Part shown: positions 1 through 7,426 of the stretch, one piece after another
Position numbering within the stretch: the stretch's first letter is position 1
Layout of the letters: each line of letters opens with the position of its first letter
Assembly: GCA_934476675.1 (NCBI GenBank)
Contig: CAKSOE010000042.1
Span: 1 to 22,455, forward strand
Length of the DNA stretch: 22,455 bases
Direction of reading: 5' to 3'
Origin: an uncultured Clostridia bacterium
Lineage (GTDB): Bacteria; Bacillota; Clostridia; UBA1381
Position numbers and translations under genes: made by a program
The notes under the pieces: generated by a model
What the model saw: only the letters and a program-made list of their open reading frames with translations
The model's database searches: none
What the model was told of the DNA's origin: nothing

Positions 1-246
1 AGCCAGTTCTTTGCAGTCCTTCCGGGTGTAAAGACAGTAGGTGTAATGGGTGATTCCCGTACCTATGATGAACTTGTGGCAATCAGAGCCGTAACAACCG
101 ACGACTTTATGACAGCCGATTGGGCAAAAATCCCATATGATATCCTCGGCAGAGTTTCAAGCCGTATCATAAATGAAGTAGACCATGTAAACAGAGTTGT
201 TTACGATATAACCTCAAAACCACCGGGAACAGTGGAGTGGGAATAA
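1..246 (+). CDS. guaA: GMP synthase (glutamine-hydrolysing), C-terminal end, 5' partial
   Basis: The reading frame is open from base 1 and encodes the last 81 residues of GuaA, which aminates XMP to GMP in the cytoplasm using glutamine-derived ammonia. The piece is the dimerisation domain: it contains GVKTVGVMGDSRTY, the R-x-V-T-T-D-D-F-M-T-A-D-W run, and the typical family ending KPPGTVEWE followed by TAA. An internal ATG at 46 is not the true start, because the conserved family sequence continues upstream to the window edge. The last codons (GAG TGG GAA TAA) double as the attachment core for the element that follows. Integration leaves the coding end and stop intact, so the gene should stay functional. 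Confidence 0.97.
   Translation, partial: SQFFAVLPGVKTVGVMGDSRTYDELVAIRAVTTDDFMTADWAKIPYDILGRVSSRIINEVDHVNRVVYDITSKPPGTVEWE
235..246 (+). repeat. att core copy 1 (guaA 3' end, left junction of element 1)
   Basis: GAGTGGGAATAA encodes the final E-W-E-stop of guaA. An identical 12-mer lies at 11221-11232 and an 11/12 match at 22146-22157, with unrelated flanks. The guaA 3' end is a known integration target for genomic islands using tyrosine recombinases. The exact crossover cannot be placed; the sequence shared by all three copies is the first 10 bp. Confidence 0.9.
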
Positions 247-261
247 AACGAGAGGTCGAAG

Positions 262-284
262 AAACCCAGTGTTTATGCGGGTTT
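262..284 (+). other. Small hairpin just inside the left end, AGTGTTTAT loop
   Basis: AAACCC (262-267) and GGGTTT (279-284) pair around a loop containing AGTGTTTAT. There is no T-run, so a terminator role for guaA is doubtful. A hairpin with nearly the same loop occurs at 12981-13013 in element 2. Confidence 0.35.
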
Positions 285-304
285 GCAGTAATTCGAGAAG
301 TCTT

Positions 305-326
305 TTGATAACAATTTGATAACAGT
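305..326 (+). repeat. Left arm-type integrase sites of element 1 (two 11-bp repeats)
   Basis: TTGATAACA occurs at 305-313 and again at 316-324, an 11-bp period, or one helical turn. The pair starts 58 bp after the att core. The same GATAACA pair returns near the right end at 11102-11123. Such pairs are expected for the N-terminal arm-binding domain of Tn916-like tyrosine integrases; binding itself is inferred. Confidence 0.75.
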
Positions 327-416
327 TGTATAAGAGCCATTATTCTTGTAATCCAGTGGTTTGTGAGTTAGGGTATGATTGATAGGCGGTTGTGCAACAA
401 ATAAATCCATATTAGA

Positions 417-461
417 AAGCCCTTAGCTGTGGGTAGTAACTCATGGCTAAGGGCTTTTTGT
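417..461 (+). terminator. Rho-independent terminator downstream of guaA/att
   Basis: AAGCCCTTAGC (417-427) pairs perfectly with GCTAAGGGCTT (446-456) around an 18-nt loop, followed by TTTTTG. On the + strand it would stop guaA read-through into the element. It also lies just past the end of the leftward TfoX-like gene, although the T-tract on that strand is poorer. Confidence 0.8.
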
Positions 462-463
462 CG

Positions 464-793
464 TTATTTTTTGGAGGTGGTTTTCTTTTTCTTTGGTGCA
501 GGAAGTTCCTCATACATGGACAGGAACAGATTGCAGAGAAATTCTCTGTTGTCAATATCCTCAACTAAGAGCATTTCTTTTGCACCTTCATACGGTAATT
601 CGTAAGTTGCTGTCGGCATGAGAGAGATTGCAGACTGGACAGGTTTTACAAGCAAGCGGTCATCATAGATACCGCCGATGATTTTTCCTCGAAAGTAGAG
701 GATATATTCGCCCATCATTGCTCGGTAGGATATATCGTCTAAGTCTGATAGTTGTTCCAATACAAAGGTTAAATAATCTTTATTTGAAGCCAT
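464..793 (-). CDS. TfoX N-terminal-domain family protein
   Basis: The 109-aa protein matches the small TfoX/Sxy N-terminal family. It has Y-R-A-M-M-G-E-Y near residue 25, then Y-F-R-G-K-I-I-G-G-I-Y-D-D-R-L-L-V-K, and a lysine-rich C-terminal tail (KKKKTTSKK). Stand-alone proteins of this type are common in Firmicutes and their role is not established; Sxy in Proteobacteria works with CRP on competence genes, which cannot be carried over here. The start ATG has an AGGTAGGTG ribosome site. The gene begins 12 bp after the XRE gene stop, so the two probably form one leftward operon. It occupies the slot taken by an HNH nuclease in element 2. Confidence 0.85.
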   Translation of the reverse strand: MASNKDYLTFVLEQLSDLDDISYRAMMGEYILYFRGKIIGGIYDDRLLVKPVQSAISLMPTATYELPYEGAKEMLLVEDIDNREFLCNLFLSMYEELPAPKKKKTTSKK

Positions 794-805
794 AATACAC
801 CTACC

Positions 806-1339
806 TTATTTGTCTGCTTTCAGTTTATCCTTGAAAGCGTCTACAAGAGCATCGCTGAGTTCCTTTGAGGGAACTTTCGCCCAGATTTGTGTGGTATCGA
901 ACTTCGGATAGTGATAACGCCAGTTGTCGTATTCTTTCCTACTGATTTCCTCGGAAGATAGTTTGTCAGCCTGTTTTTTCCAAACACAAAGCATTTTTGA
1001 AAGCTCGGCAGCGTCTTTGCCTTTGTCCTTGTTGACTTTCAGACAGATTTCTCCGTCTGCTTCGCTGACGGTAAGACCGTAAATATCTTCAAGGGTAAAT
1101 AAGGTGTGCATAAGACCGATGTAGCTGTCAATATCGGGAACATCAAGAGCCTGCGGGGAAATATCAAGCACCTGCGCCAATGCAGCCGTTAAGTCTGCTT
1201 TTGGTTTACGGGAGCCAGTTTCGTACTGTGCCAGACGCACATCTGCGCTCCGTTCGGGAAAGCCGACAGCCGTACCAAGATATTTTTGCGTCATACCACG
1301 CAAAAGCCTGAAAAAATGTATTCTTTCGCCAATAGCCAT
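806..1339 (-). CDS. XRE-family transcriptional regulator of the element
   Basis: The 177-aa protein has an N-terminal Cro/CI helix-turn-helix: M-A-I-G-E-R-I-H-F-F-R, G-M-T-Q-K-Y-L-G near residues 15-22, and L-A-Q-Y-E-T-G-S-R-K-P-K-A-D near 36-49. The C-terminal half is a conserved region seen almost unchanged in the element 2 homologue (12090-12620). AAGGAG lies 10 nt before the ATG. It faces xis/int across divergent promoters flanked by repeated TAAGC-type palindromes, so it most likely represses its own operon and the integration module. The inducing signal is unknown. Confidence 0.88.
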   Translation of the reverse strand: MAIGERIHFFRLLRGMTQKYLGTAVGFPERSADVRLAQYETGSRKPKADLTAALAQVLDISPQALDVPDIDSYIGLMHTLFTLEDIYGLTVSEADGEICLKVNKDKGKDAAELSKMLCVWKKQADKLSSEEISRKEYDNWRYHYPKFDTTQIWAKVPSKELSDALVDAFKDKLKADK

Positions 1340-1372
1340 AGTGTTTACACTCCTTGCTTATGTATTGCAACC

Positions 1373-1402
1373 AGTATAGCAGATATGTTTAGGAATTGTC
1401 AA
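1373..1402 (-). promoter_or_regulatory. Leftward promoter for the XRE/TfoX operon
   Basis: On the minus strand TTGACA (1397-1402) and TATACT (1373-1378) are separated by 18 bp, upstream of the regulator ATG. The same arrangement with the same spacing is present in element 2 (12654-12683), which supports it. Confidence 0.75.
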
Positions 1403-1445
1403 GAGAAAACGAAACAAAAAAGTTTAATATTTTCCTCAAAGCCTC

Positions 1446-1474
1446 TTGACACAAGCGTATTTGCTTAGTATAAT
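1446..1474 (+). promoter_or_regulatory. Rightward consensus promoter for xis/int
   Basis: TTGACA (1446-1451) and TATAAT (1469-1474) are separated by exactly 17 bp, a perfect sigma-A promoter. It points at xis, integrase and the mobilization genes. Its spacer contains one of the palindromic operator candidates. Confidence 0.88.
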
Positions 1475-1499
1475 AGAAACCACTAAGCGAATATGCTTA
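1453..1499 (+). promoter_or_regulatory. Candidate operators of the XRE repressor
   Basis: AAGCGTATTTGCTTA (1453-1467) lies between the -35 and -10 boxes, and TAAGCGAATATGCTTA (1484-1499) lies just after the -10. Both are imperfect palindromes of the form TAAGC-N6-GCTTA. A weaker related half-site (ATATGTTTA) lies inside the leftward promoter. Their placement fits repression of both divergent promoters. Confidence 0.65.
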
Positions 1500-1647
1500 A
1501 TGAAAACTGAATGACCGTCCGAGTAGGATACTTCGCCAAGACCTTTTGATTTATTCAAGAGTGAGCGAGATAACGCCGCTGAAATGGGGGCAGGAACGAT
1601 ATTCGGGGAGAACGGCAGCTTAAAAATCTTATGAAAGGACTGACGAT
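1500..1647 (+). other. Untranslated leader of the xis/int transcript
   Basis: There are about 150 bp between the promoter and xis with no convincing ORF. The first bases (AAAACTGAAT then CCGTC) recur at the same place in element 2, but the rest differs. I see no strong terminator here, unlike element 2. Confidence 0.4.
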
Positions 1648-1836
1648 ATGGAAAACAAATTTATTCGTGCCGACGATGTGGCACAGGAACTAAGCGTATC
1701 AAAACCCTATGCCTATAAGCTCATCAGAAAGCTGAACGAGGAACTGAAAGCACAGGGATTTATTACGATTGCAGGGCGTGTCAACCGCCAGTATTTTTAT
1801 GAAAGGCTCTACGGGGCAGGAAAGGAGAATAAATAA
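1648..1836 (+). CDS. xis: Excisionase-like small HTH protein
   Basis: The 62-aa protein is a winged-helix/MerR-like excisionase. It has F-I-R-A-D-D-V-A-Q-E-L-S-V-S-K-P-Y-A-Y-K followed by I-R-K-L-N-E-E-L and a wing ending R-V-N-R-Q-Y-F-Y-E-R. GAAAGGA precedes the ATG. Its stop shares one base with the integrase start (TAATG), so the two are translationally coupled. It should bend the arm DNA and bias the integrase towards excision. A close homologue lies at 13125-13316. Confidence 0.85.
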   Translation: MENKFIRADDVAQELSVSKPYAYKLIRKLNEELKAQGFITIAGRVNRQYFYERLYGAGKENK

Positions 1837-2927
1837 TGCCAGTATTCAAAAATGAGGACAACGGTACTTGGTATGTGATGGCAAGGTATGTGAATTGGAA
1901 AGGCGAACGCAAGCAGAAATGTAAGCGGGGTTTCGCTACAAAGAAAGAAGCGCAGGAATGGGAGCGAATGTTCCAGTTACAAAATTCGTCTGACCTTGAT
2001 ATGAGTTTTGAAGCCTTTACGGAACTGTATATCAACGATGTGAAAAACCGTCTGAAAGAGAACACTTGGCTGACAAAGGAGCATATCATTCGCACGAAGA
2101 TACTTCCTTATTTTGGCAAGCTGAAAATCAGCGAGATTTCCACAAAGGAGATTATCACTTGGCAGAATGAAATGCTTGCCTACCGTGATGAAAAGAAAAA
2201 GCCGTACTCGCAGACCTATCTGAAAACGCTACACAATCAGTTGTCGGCTATCTTCAATCACGCTGTACGCTATTATGAATTGCGTTCCAATCCTGCCGCA
2301 AAGGTGGGAAATATGGGAAGCGAGGAACACAAGGAAATGCTGTTTTGGACAAAAGAAGAATACAAGAAATTTTCCTTTGAGATGATGGATAAGCCTGTTT
2401 CCTTTTATGCCTTTGAAATGCTCTACTGGTGCGGTATCCGTGAGGGCGAATTATTAGCCTTAACCACCGACGATTTCAACTTCGATAAGGAAACGGTCAC
2501 GATTAACAAATCCTATCAGCGTTTACACGGTGAAGATGTGATTACCACACCGAAAACAAAGAAAAGCAACCGCACGATTAAAATGCCGCATTTTCTCTGT
2601 GAGGAAATGCAGGAATATCTCGGTATGCTCTATGGCTTGAAGAAAAAAGACCGTATTTTTACGGTAACGAAAAGCTATCTTCATCACGAGATGGACAGAG
2701 GAGCGAAAGCCGCAGGCGTGAAGCGTATACGGATTCACGATTTGAGGCACAGCCATATAAGTTTGCTGATTGATATGGGATTTTCGGCGGTAGCGATTGC
2801 TGACCGTGTAGGACACGAAAGCATTGACATCACTTATCAGTATGCACATCTGTTTCCGTCCAAGCAGACAGAAATGGCAAATAAATTGGACGATTTGGGG
2901 AAAGGAGATTTTGAAAATGTCAGCTAA
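1836..2927 (+). CDS. int: Site-specific tyrosine recombinase (integrase)
   Basis: The 363-aa integrase catalyses insertion and excision at the guaA 3' end. Residues 1-50 form an arm-DNA-binding domain (G-T-W-Y-V-M at 10-15, K-C-K-R-G-F-A-T-K-K-E-A-Q at 28-40). Residues about 55-155 are the SAM-like core-binding domain and the remainder is catalytic. The expected active-site residues are visible: R202 in G-I-R-E-G-E-L, a lysine near 240, H301 and R304 in H-D-L-R-H-S-H, H327 in G-H-E-S and Y336 in Y-Q-Y-A-H-L-F. The length is normal for Tn916-like integrases and nothing is missing. It overlaps the next gene by 11 bp. The element 2 integrase is closely similar. Confidence 0.95.
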   Translation: MPVFKNEDNGTWYVMARYVNWKGERKQKCKRGFATKKEAQEWERMFQLQNSSDLDMSFEAFTELYINDVKNRLKENTWLTKEHIIRTKILPYFGKLKISEISTKEIITWQNEMLAYRDEKKKPYSQTYLKTLHNQLSAIFNHAVRYYELRSNPAAKVGNMGSEEHKEMLFWTKEEYKKFSFEMMDKPVSFYAFEMLYWCGIREGELLALTTDDFNFDKETVTINKSYQRLHGEDVITTPKTKKSNRTIKMPHFLCEEMQEYLGMLYGLKKKDRIFTVTKSYLHHEMDRGAKAAGVKRIRIHDLRHSHISLLIDMGFSAVAIADRVGHESIDITYQYAHLFPSKQTEMANKLDDLGKGDFENVS

Positions 2928-3252
2928 GAACAGGGATAACAAAAACCGTTGGAGAAATATCACGGTAGGGTTTCGGGTATCGCCCGAAGAAAACGAACTC
3001 ATTAACAAGGCGGTTGCTTTATCGGGCTTGCCGAAACAGGAGTACTGTTACCGCCGCTGTTTGAGTCAAGATGTGGTGGTACAGGGCAATCCAAGAGTGT
3101 ATAAGGCTCTCAAAACAGAACTTGCCGCTGTTCTTGCAGAGTTACGAAGAGTTGAAGCAGGAAACGGCGTAGACGATGAACTGTTGAATGTGATTGAACT
3201 GATTACCGTTATCCTCGGTGGTCTGAAAGGAGAAGATGGGAATGGAGAATAA
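2917..3252 (+). CDS. MobC-like ribbon-helix-helix mobilization accessory protein
   Basis: The 111-aa protein begins M-S-A-K-N-R-D-N, with AAAGGAGA about 8 nt upstream of ATG 2917. An in-frame ATG at 2824 inside the integrase gives a longer ORF, but the element 2 homologue is also 111 aa, which decides the start. The segment I-T-V-G-F-R-V-S-P-E-E-N-E-L-I-N-K-A-V fits a ribbon-helix-helix fold, followed by S-G-L-P-K-Q-E-Y-C-Y and a helical C-terminus. Proteins of this kind act with the relaxase at oriT as relaxosome accessory factors. The assignment rests on fold, context and co-conservation. Confidence 0.7.
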   Translation: MSAKNRDNKNRWRNITVGFRVSPEENELINKAVALSGLPKQEYCYRRCLSQDVVVQGNPRVYKALKTELAAVLAELRRVEAGNGVDDELLNVIELITVILGGLKGEDGNGE

Positions 3253-4384
3253 AAGAGAAATGACTGCTCCGAATGTATCTGTTGGCGCAGATACGGAACA
3301 GCCAATTCAAAAATGTACTAACCATAGTATATCCGACTATGACGAAAATATCAAGAGCTTTGAGGAAATGCAGAGGGAAATGTTGCGGCAGCTATCCCTT
3401 TCGTATCTCAAGACAGTATCAATGGCAGCTTTGTATGACACCGTATTTGATATACAGACGCCGCTGATTGACGGTCTGCTCCAAAGGGGAACTTACCTTT
3501 TTGTAGGTTCCCCAAAGGTGGGTAAAAGTTTTATGATGGCACAGCTCGCTTATCATATCAGCACAGGAACGCCGCTGTGGGACTATAAAGTGAGAAAAAC
3601 AACGGTGCTTTATTTTGCACTTGAAGATGATTACCCTCGCTTGTAAAAACGGTTGTTTCAGATGTTCGGTGCGGAAGAAACAGGCGATTTATATTTTGCA
3701 ACGGAGAGTAAAACGGTCAATGGCGGTTTAGAAGAACAAATCAGAGGATTTATGCAGGAACATCCCGACACGGGTTTAATAATCATAGATACCTTAAAAC
3801 GTGTCCGTGAAGCTGGCGGGGCAGATTACAGTTACGCAAGCAACTATGACATTGCGGCAAGGCTCAAAGCGTTGGCGGACAGTTATAAAGTTACAATGCT
3901 TATCGTTCATCACACCCGAAAACAGAAAGCGGAAGATATATTCAATATGATTTCGGGAACGAATGGACTGATGGGTGCGGCGGACGGAGCTTTTGTTCTC
4001 AGCAAGGAAAAGAGAACTTCCAATAATGCCACACTCGATGTGGCGGGCAGGGATCAGCAGGATATGAAAATTCATCTTGTGAGAGATACCGAGTGTTTGG
4101 TGTGGAACTTTGAAAAATCGGAAACGGAGTTGTGGAAAGAGCCGCCTGAGCCGTTGCTCGAAAAAATTGCAGTTACTCTTTTTTCGGAAAGTAACAGATG
4201 GGAAGGAACGGCTTCAGAACTTGGCGAAAGGCTCGGTGTGGATATAAAACCGAATGTGCTTTCACTTAGGCTCAGTATCAACGCAAGCAGGCTGTTTCGT
4301 GATTATGGTATCCGCTATCAGAACAGCCGCACGCACGATGGCAGAAAGGTTTCGCTTTGGAAAGAAAACGATGGGACAGCGTGA
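3242..4384 (+). pseudogene. RepA-like hexameric ATPase/helicase (AAA_25 type), interrupted by TAA at 3644-3646
   Basis: This is one continuous frame of about 380 codons broken by a single TAA at codon 135. Before it lie Walker A (GSPKVGKS, codons 89-96) and the following A-Q-L-A-Y-H-I-S. After it lie Walker B (I-I-I-D-T-L), H-H-T-R-K-Q and G-T-N-G-L-M-G-A-A-D, as in RepA/RSF1010-type helicases. Element 2 has CAG (glutamine) at the aligned codon, and CAA to TAA is a single C-to-T change. ATG 3242 is preferred over 3236 because AAAGGAG then lies 9 nt upstream and the start matches element 2. It probably replicated or unwound the element during transfer. A TTG at 3653 lacks a clear ribosome site, so re-initiation seems unlikely. 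The part before the stop has Walker A only. Confidence 0.85.
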
Positions 4385-4389
4385 CAAAC

Positions 4390-4464
4390 GGTGTCAAAGG
4401 TGTCAATGTTTTAGGAGCGGCACTGGTATCTCAAATATTGACACCATCATCACGCATTGACACC
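4390..4464 (+). repeat. Iteron-like GGTGTCAA repeats, two direct and two inverted
   Basis: GGTGTCAA occurs at 4390-4397 and 4399-4406; its complement TTGACACC occurs at 4438-4445 and 4457-4464. They fill the gap between the RepA-like gene and the oriT-like region. The arrangement suggests binding sites for a replication or relaxosome protein. Element 2 has an equivalent array with a different motif (CGACACA). Confidence 0.6.
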
Positions 4465-4610
4465 GATTAAAGTTTTTGCGGGGTGCAGGGGGCTTTTTTC
4501 AAAAAGCCGCCCTTGCCCCTCGGAGAGCGCAAAACCTGCGTGCAGGTTGCATTTTTGTTGGCGGAGCTGACAAAAGTGCTTTTGCGTTACTTTCGCAGAA
4601 AGTAACAAAG
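4465..4610 (+). other. Probable oriT / structured region upstream of the relaxase
   Basis: Three hairpins lie in a row: GGCTTTTT/AAAAAGCC (4491-4508), AACCTGC/GCAGGTT around position 4540, and GTTACTTTC/GAAAGTAAC (4586-4606). Between the first two sits CCCCTCGGAGAGCGCAAAA, identical in element 2. TAAAGTTT followed by a GTGCAG-containing stretch at about 4468-4488 is also shared and may hold the nick site. Position beside a MobV gene and conservation with compensatory changes support oriT; the nick is not proven. Confidence 0.65.
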
Positions 4611-4650
4611 GCTTGCGCCTGTCGGCGCAGAAAGGATAGGATACGAATTT

Positions 4651-5820
4651 ATGCAGAGAACGATAAGCGCAATGGTCGGGAAAGGCTCAGCCAATCATAA
4701 CAGTCGCAAATTCAAAGCGGAAAATGTGGACGCTGAACGCTCTTACCTCAATGCAGATTATTGCAACGAGAGCATTAAAAAGGTCTATCACGAATTATTT
4801 GACGAAGCACTCGCAAGATACAATGCTAAACAGACAAGAGCAGACAGAAAGATAGAAAATTACTATGAAAAAATCCGAAGCTCCAAGCAGGAAAAGCCAT
4901 TCCATGAATTGATTTTGCAGATTGGCGATAAAGAAAATATGGGTGCTGAAAGTGAGAACGGACAGCTTGCAAGGCAGGTCTTAGATGAGTATTATCGTGG
5001 CTTTCAAGAGAGAAATCCACAGCTTAGAGTGTTCTCGGCTCATTTGCATTTAGACGAAGCAACGCCCCACCTGCACATTGATTTTGTTCCGTTTACAACA
5101 GGCAGCAAGCGTGGACTTGATACGAGAGTATCACTCAAACAAGCGTTAGCCGCACAGGGATTTAAGGGCGGCTCTCGTGGCAATACGGAATGGTCGCAAT
5201 GGGTACTTTCCGAAAAAGAACAGCTTGCCGCCGTTATGGAACGGTACGGGATTGAGTGGGAACAGAAAGGCACGCACGAAAAACATCTCTCTGTTTTGGA
5301 TTATAAAAAGCAACAACGGACAGAGGAAATCGAGCGATTGGAAAGTAAAATCACAGATAAGCAAACAGAATTTGAAACTCTTTCCAAGCGTATTGAGAAC
5401 TTTGATAAGGGTACAACTGCACTCTCACAAATGCAGAACGCACTGGAGAATGCACCCGAATACCAGTTATCCGAACCACAAGGTTTTATGACTGCAAAAA
5501 GTTATAAGAGCAAGGTTGCCGAGCCGCTAATTAAGCGTTTGAAATCCCTCATTAAAACGCTTATGGTGCGGTGCTTTCAGGCGATTGATGATTATCAAAG
5601 ACTCAATCAGACAAACGCCAGCCTGTACCGTAGCAATGAACGGCTTAAAAGTCAAAACAAGCAACTGACCGCTGATAATAACCGATTGAGGGAAGAAATA
5701 AAGGATTACAAGCTGCTGCGAAAGGTTTTCGACAGCAGACAGATTGACAGCCTGTTGGAGCAGGCAAGGCAGTCTAAACAGCGTGGCACACGCTTTAGAA
5801 ATAAAGAAAACGAAAGGTAG
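4651..5820 (+). CDS. MobV (Mob/Pre family) relaxase
   Basis: The 389-aa relaxase should nick oriT and pilot the single strand into a recipient through a helper's conjugation pore. Motif I is H-N-S-R at 16-19; H16 corresponds to the nucleophile histidine in the HNxR motif of pMV158 MobM. The metal-binding motif is H-L-H-L-D-E-A-T-P-H-L-H at 131-142. The C-terminal part, from about residue 225, is largely helical with coiled-coil character (S-N-E-R-L-K-S-Q-N-K and D-N-N-R-L-R-E-E), ending D-Y-K-L-L-R-K-V-F. ATG 4651 has AAAGGA upstream. It is intact here, whereas the element 2 copy has a stop at codon 105. Confidence 0.92.
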   Translation: MQRTISAMVGKGSANHNSRKFKAENVDAERSYLNADYCNESIKKVYHELFDEALARYNAKQTRADRKIENYYEKIRSSKQEKPFHELILQIGDKENMGAESENGQLARQVLDEYYRGFQERNPQLRVFSAHLHLDEATPHLHIDFVPFTTGSKRGLDTRVSLKQALAAQGFKGGSRGNTEWSQWVLSEKEQLAAVMERYGIEWEQKGTHEKHLSVLDYKKQQRTEEIERLESKITDKQTEFETLSKRIENFDKGTTALSQMQNALENAPEYQLSEPQGFMTAKSYKSKVAEPLIKRLKSLIKTLMVRCFQAIDDYQRLNQTNASLYRSNERLKSQNKQLTADNNRLREEIKDYKLLRKVFDSRQIDSLLEQARQSKQRGTRFRNKENER

Positions 5821-5829
5821 GAACAGACA

Positions 5830-6204
5830 ATGGCAAAGACAATTTTTGAAGAAATGGGCGGCACTTATGTACGGCAAGGGGATTATTTTATTCCCTGCCT
5901 TACTCTACCAGCCGAAAAAGAAAATAAGCCTATCGGCGTATGGGGGCAGCGACACAAACGCTATCTGCGGAAGCGTAAAAGAGCAACCTATACTACCCTG
6001 CTCACAAGCGGCAGGCTGAACAGCTATCTTTCCGATATTGACGAGCAGGCAGAGGAAATGTTTTCTCGGTTGGTAAAACAGATGGCAGAGCGTGAGGGTG
6101 TGACGGAGACGCTCAAGGCTGAAAACCAAATGTTATGGGTGAAGAAAATGAACAATATACGTAACCGAGCAACCGAAATTGTCAATGATTTAATCCACGC
6201 ATAA
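5830..6204 (+). CDS. tnpV: TnpV-family transposon-encoded protein
   Basis: The 124-aa protein begins M-A-K-T-I-F-E-E-M-G-G-T-Y and contains I-P-C-L-T-L-P, I-G-V-W-G-Q-R-H and L-N-S-Y-L-S-D-I-D-E-Q-A, the signature of the TnpV family first named in Tn4451. It sits 9 bp after the relaxase with its own GGA-rich ribosome site and ends the conserved backbone; a terminator follows at once. Its biochemical role is not known. The constant position behind MobV suggests a link to mobilization or element maintenance. Confidence 0.88.
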   Translation: MAKTIFEEMGGTYVRQGDYFIPCLTLPAEKENKPIGVWGQRHKRYLRKRKRATYTTLLTSGRLNSYLSDIDEQAEEMFSRLVKQMAEREGVTETLKAENQMLWVKKMNNIRNRATEIVNDLIHA

Positions 6205-6208
6205 GCAT

Positions 6209-6245
6209 AGTGGCGGCAGGGAGTAAAATCCTTGCCGCTACTTTT
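6209..6245 (+). terminator. Terminator closing the mobilization operon
   Basis: AGTGGCGGCAGG (6209-6220) pairs with CCTTGCCGCTACT (6230-6242), with two G-U pairs, and is followed by TTTT. It separates the backbone from the right cargo slot. Confidence 0.75.
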
Positions 6246-6288
6246 GTGCTTTAGCTGAAAATTATTTGTGCCTTTTTACATAATGATA

Positions 6289-6317
6289 TTGCATTTGTTC
6301 GAGCTTTAGAATATAAT
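6289..6317 (+). promoter_or_regulatory. Promoter of the DpnII-type RM/Thoeris cargo
   Basis: TTGCAT (6289-6294) and TATAAT (6312-6317) are 17 bp apart, about 27 bp upstream of the first methyltransferase start. It is the only good promoter before a run of six closely packed genes. Confidence 0.6.
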
Positions 6318-6343
6318 ATTACTATTGAAGCAGGAGGTGTACT

Positions 6344-7414
6344 ATGGAATTTATGTCCGCAAGAGAAGCTGCCGATAAATGGGGAATTTCTCAAAGACGA
6401 GTTGCTGTCTTATGTTCTGAAAGCCGAATTGATAACGCTACTATGGTTGGAAATATGTGGATCATACCGACTACGGCAAAAAAGCCGATTGATGCAAGAA
6501 TTACCCGCTATTTGCAGAGTGATGGTAAAAAGGTTAAACCGTTTTTGAAATGGGCTGGCGGCAAAGGTCAGCTTCTTGCTGAAATTGAAAAATACTATCC
6601 TTTTGAAGATGGAAAAATCACTAAGTATGTAGAGCCATTTGTAGGCGGCGGTGCAGTGCTTTTTGACATTCTGAGCAAATACGATTTGGAAGAAGTTTAT
6701 ATCAGTGATATTAACGCTGAGCTTATTAACACCTATCGCATTATCCGTGACGATATAGACGAGCTTGTCACTATGCTGATGGTTATGCAGAGCGAGTTTG
6801 TTCCAATGGATACTGAGCACCGAAAAACTTACTATATGGCAAAGCGTGAACGCTTCAATGATTTGAAAATTAACGGCAATGAAACTGTAAATATTGAAAA
6901 AGCTGCCTTGATGATTTTCCTCAATAAGACTTGTTTTAACGGATTGTTCCGTGTCAATAAAAAGGGATTATTTAATGTGCCTATGGGAGCATATAAAAAT
7001 CCTATGATTTGTGACGAAGAAAATCTTCGAGCTGTATCAGAAAAACTCAAAAATGTGAAAATTGTTTGCGGAGATTATAGAGAGTCCGCTGACTTCATAG
7101 ATGGAAATACCTTTGTTTACTTTGACCCTCCGTACCGCCCTATCACCGATACTGCAAGTTTTACGGCATATACGGAAAACCTGTTCAACGACGAAGCACA
7201 AATTGAACTTGCAAGATTTGTAGATGCTATGCACCAAAAAGGTGCAAAAGTCGTGATAAGCAATTCTGACCCTAAAAATTCCAACACAGAGGACGATTTC
7301 TTTGATAATATTTATTCTTCCCATAAGATTAAGCGTGTTGAAGCAACCCGTATGATTAACTGTAACAGCGAAGCAAGAGGAAAAATCAAAGAATTGTTAA
7401 TTTCAAATTTTTAA
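6344..7414 (+). CDS. Dam/DpnM-type N6-adenine DNA methyltransferase with N-terminal HTH
   Basis: The 356-aa protein has two parts. Residues 1-55 form a small HTH (S-A-R-E-A-A-D-K-W-G-I-S-Q-R-R-V, ending M-V-G-N-M-W-I-I-P). Residues 63-356 are a class alpha adenine methyltransferase with K-P-F-L-K-W-A-G-G-K at 65-74, E-P-F-V-G-G-G-A-V at 97-105, S-D-I-N-A-E-L-I at 121-128 and the catalytic D-P-P-Y at 261-264. With a DpnII-family endonuclease two genes downstream, the target is probably GATC. Classical DpnM lacks the HTH, which may let the enzyme control its own operon. AGGAGG precedes ATG 6344. Confidence 0.92.
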   Translation: MEFMSAREAADKWGISQRRVAVLCSESRIDNATMVGNMWIIPTTAKKPIDARITRYLQSDGKKVKPFLKWAGGKGQLLAEIEKYYPFEDGKITKYVEPFVGGGAVLFDILSKYDLEEVYISDINAELINTYRIIRDDIDELVTMLMVMQSEFVPMDTEHRKTYYMAKRERFNDLKINGNETVNIEKAALMIFLNKTCFNGLFRVNKKGLFNVPMGAYKNPMICDEENLRAVSEKLKNVKIVCGDYRESADFIDGNTFVYFDPPYRPITDTASFTAYTENLFNDEAQIELARFVDAMHQKGAKVVISNSDPKNSNTEDDFFDNIYSSHKIKRVEATRMINCNSEARGKIKELLISNF

Positions 7415-7426
7415 GGAGCAAACATT

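Noticed and set aside
305..326. CRISPR-like or satellite repeat
   Set aside because: There are only two copies per site, with an 11-bp period and no spacers; position near the att cores fits integrase arm sites. No CRISPR array or cas gene is present in the window.
2824..2916. Longer N-terminus for the MobC-like protein, starting inside the integrase
   Set aside because: The sibling protein starts at the M-S-A position and has the same length; a good ribosome site precedes ATG 2917.
3242..4384. Programmed frameshift or two separate genes in the RepA-like region
   Set aside because: Both halves are in the same frame, with one stop between conserved motifs, no slippery site, and no ribosome site before the second half.
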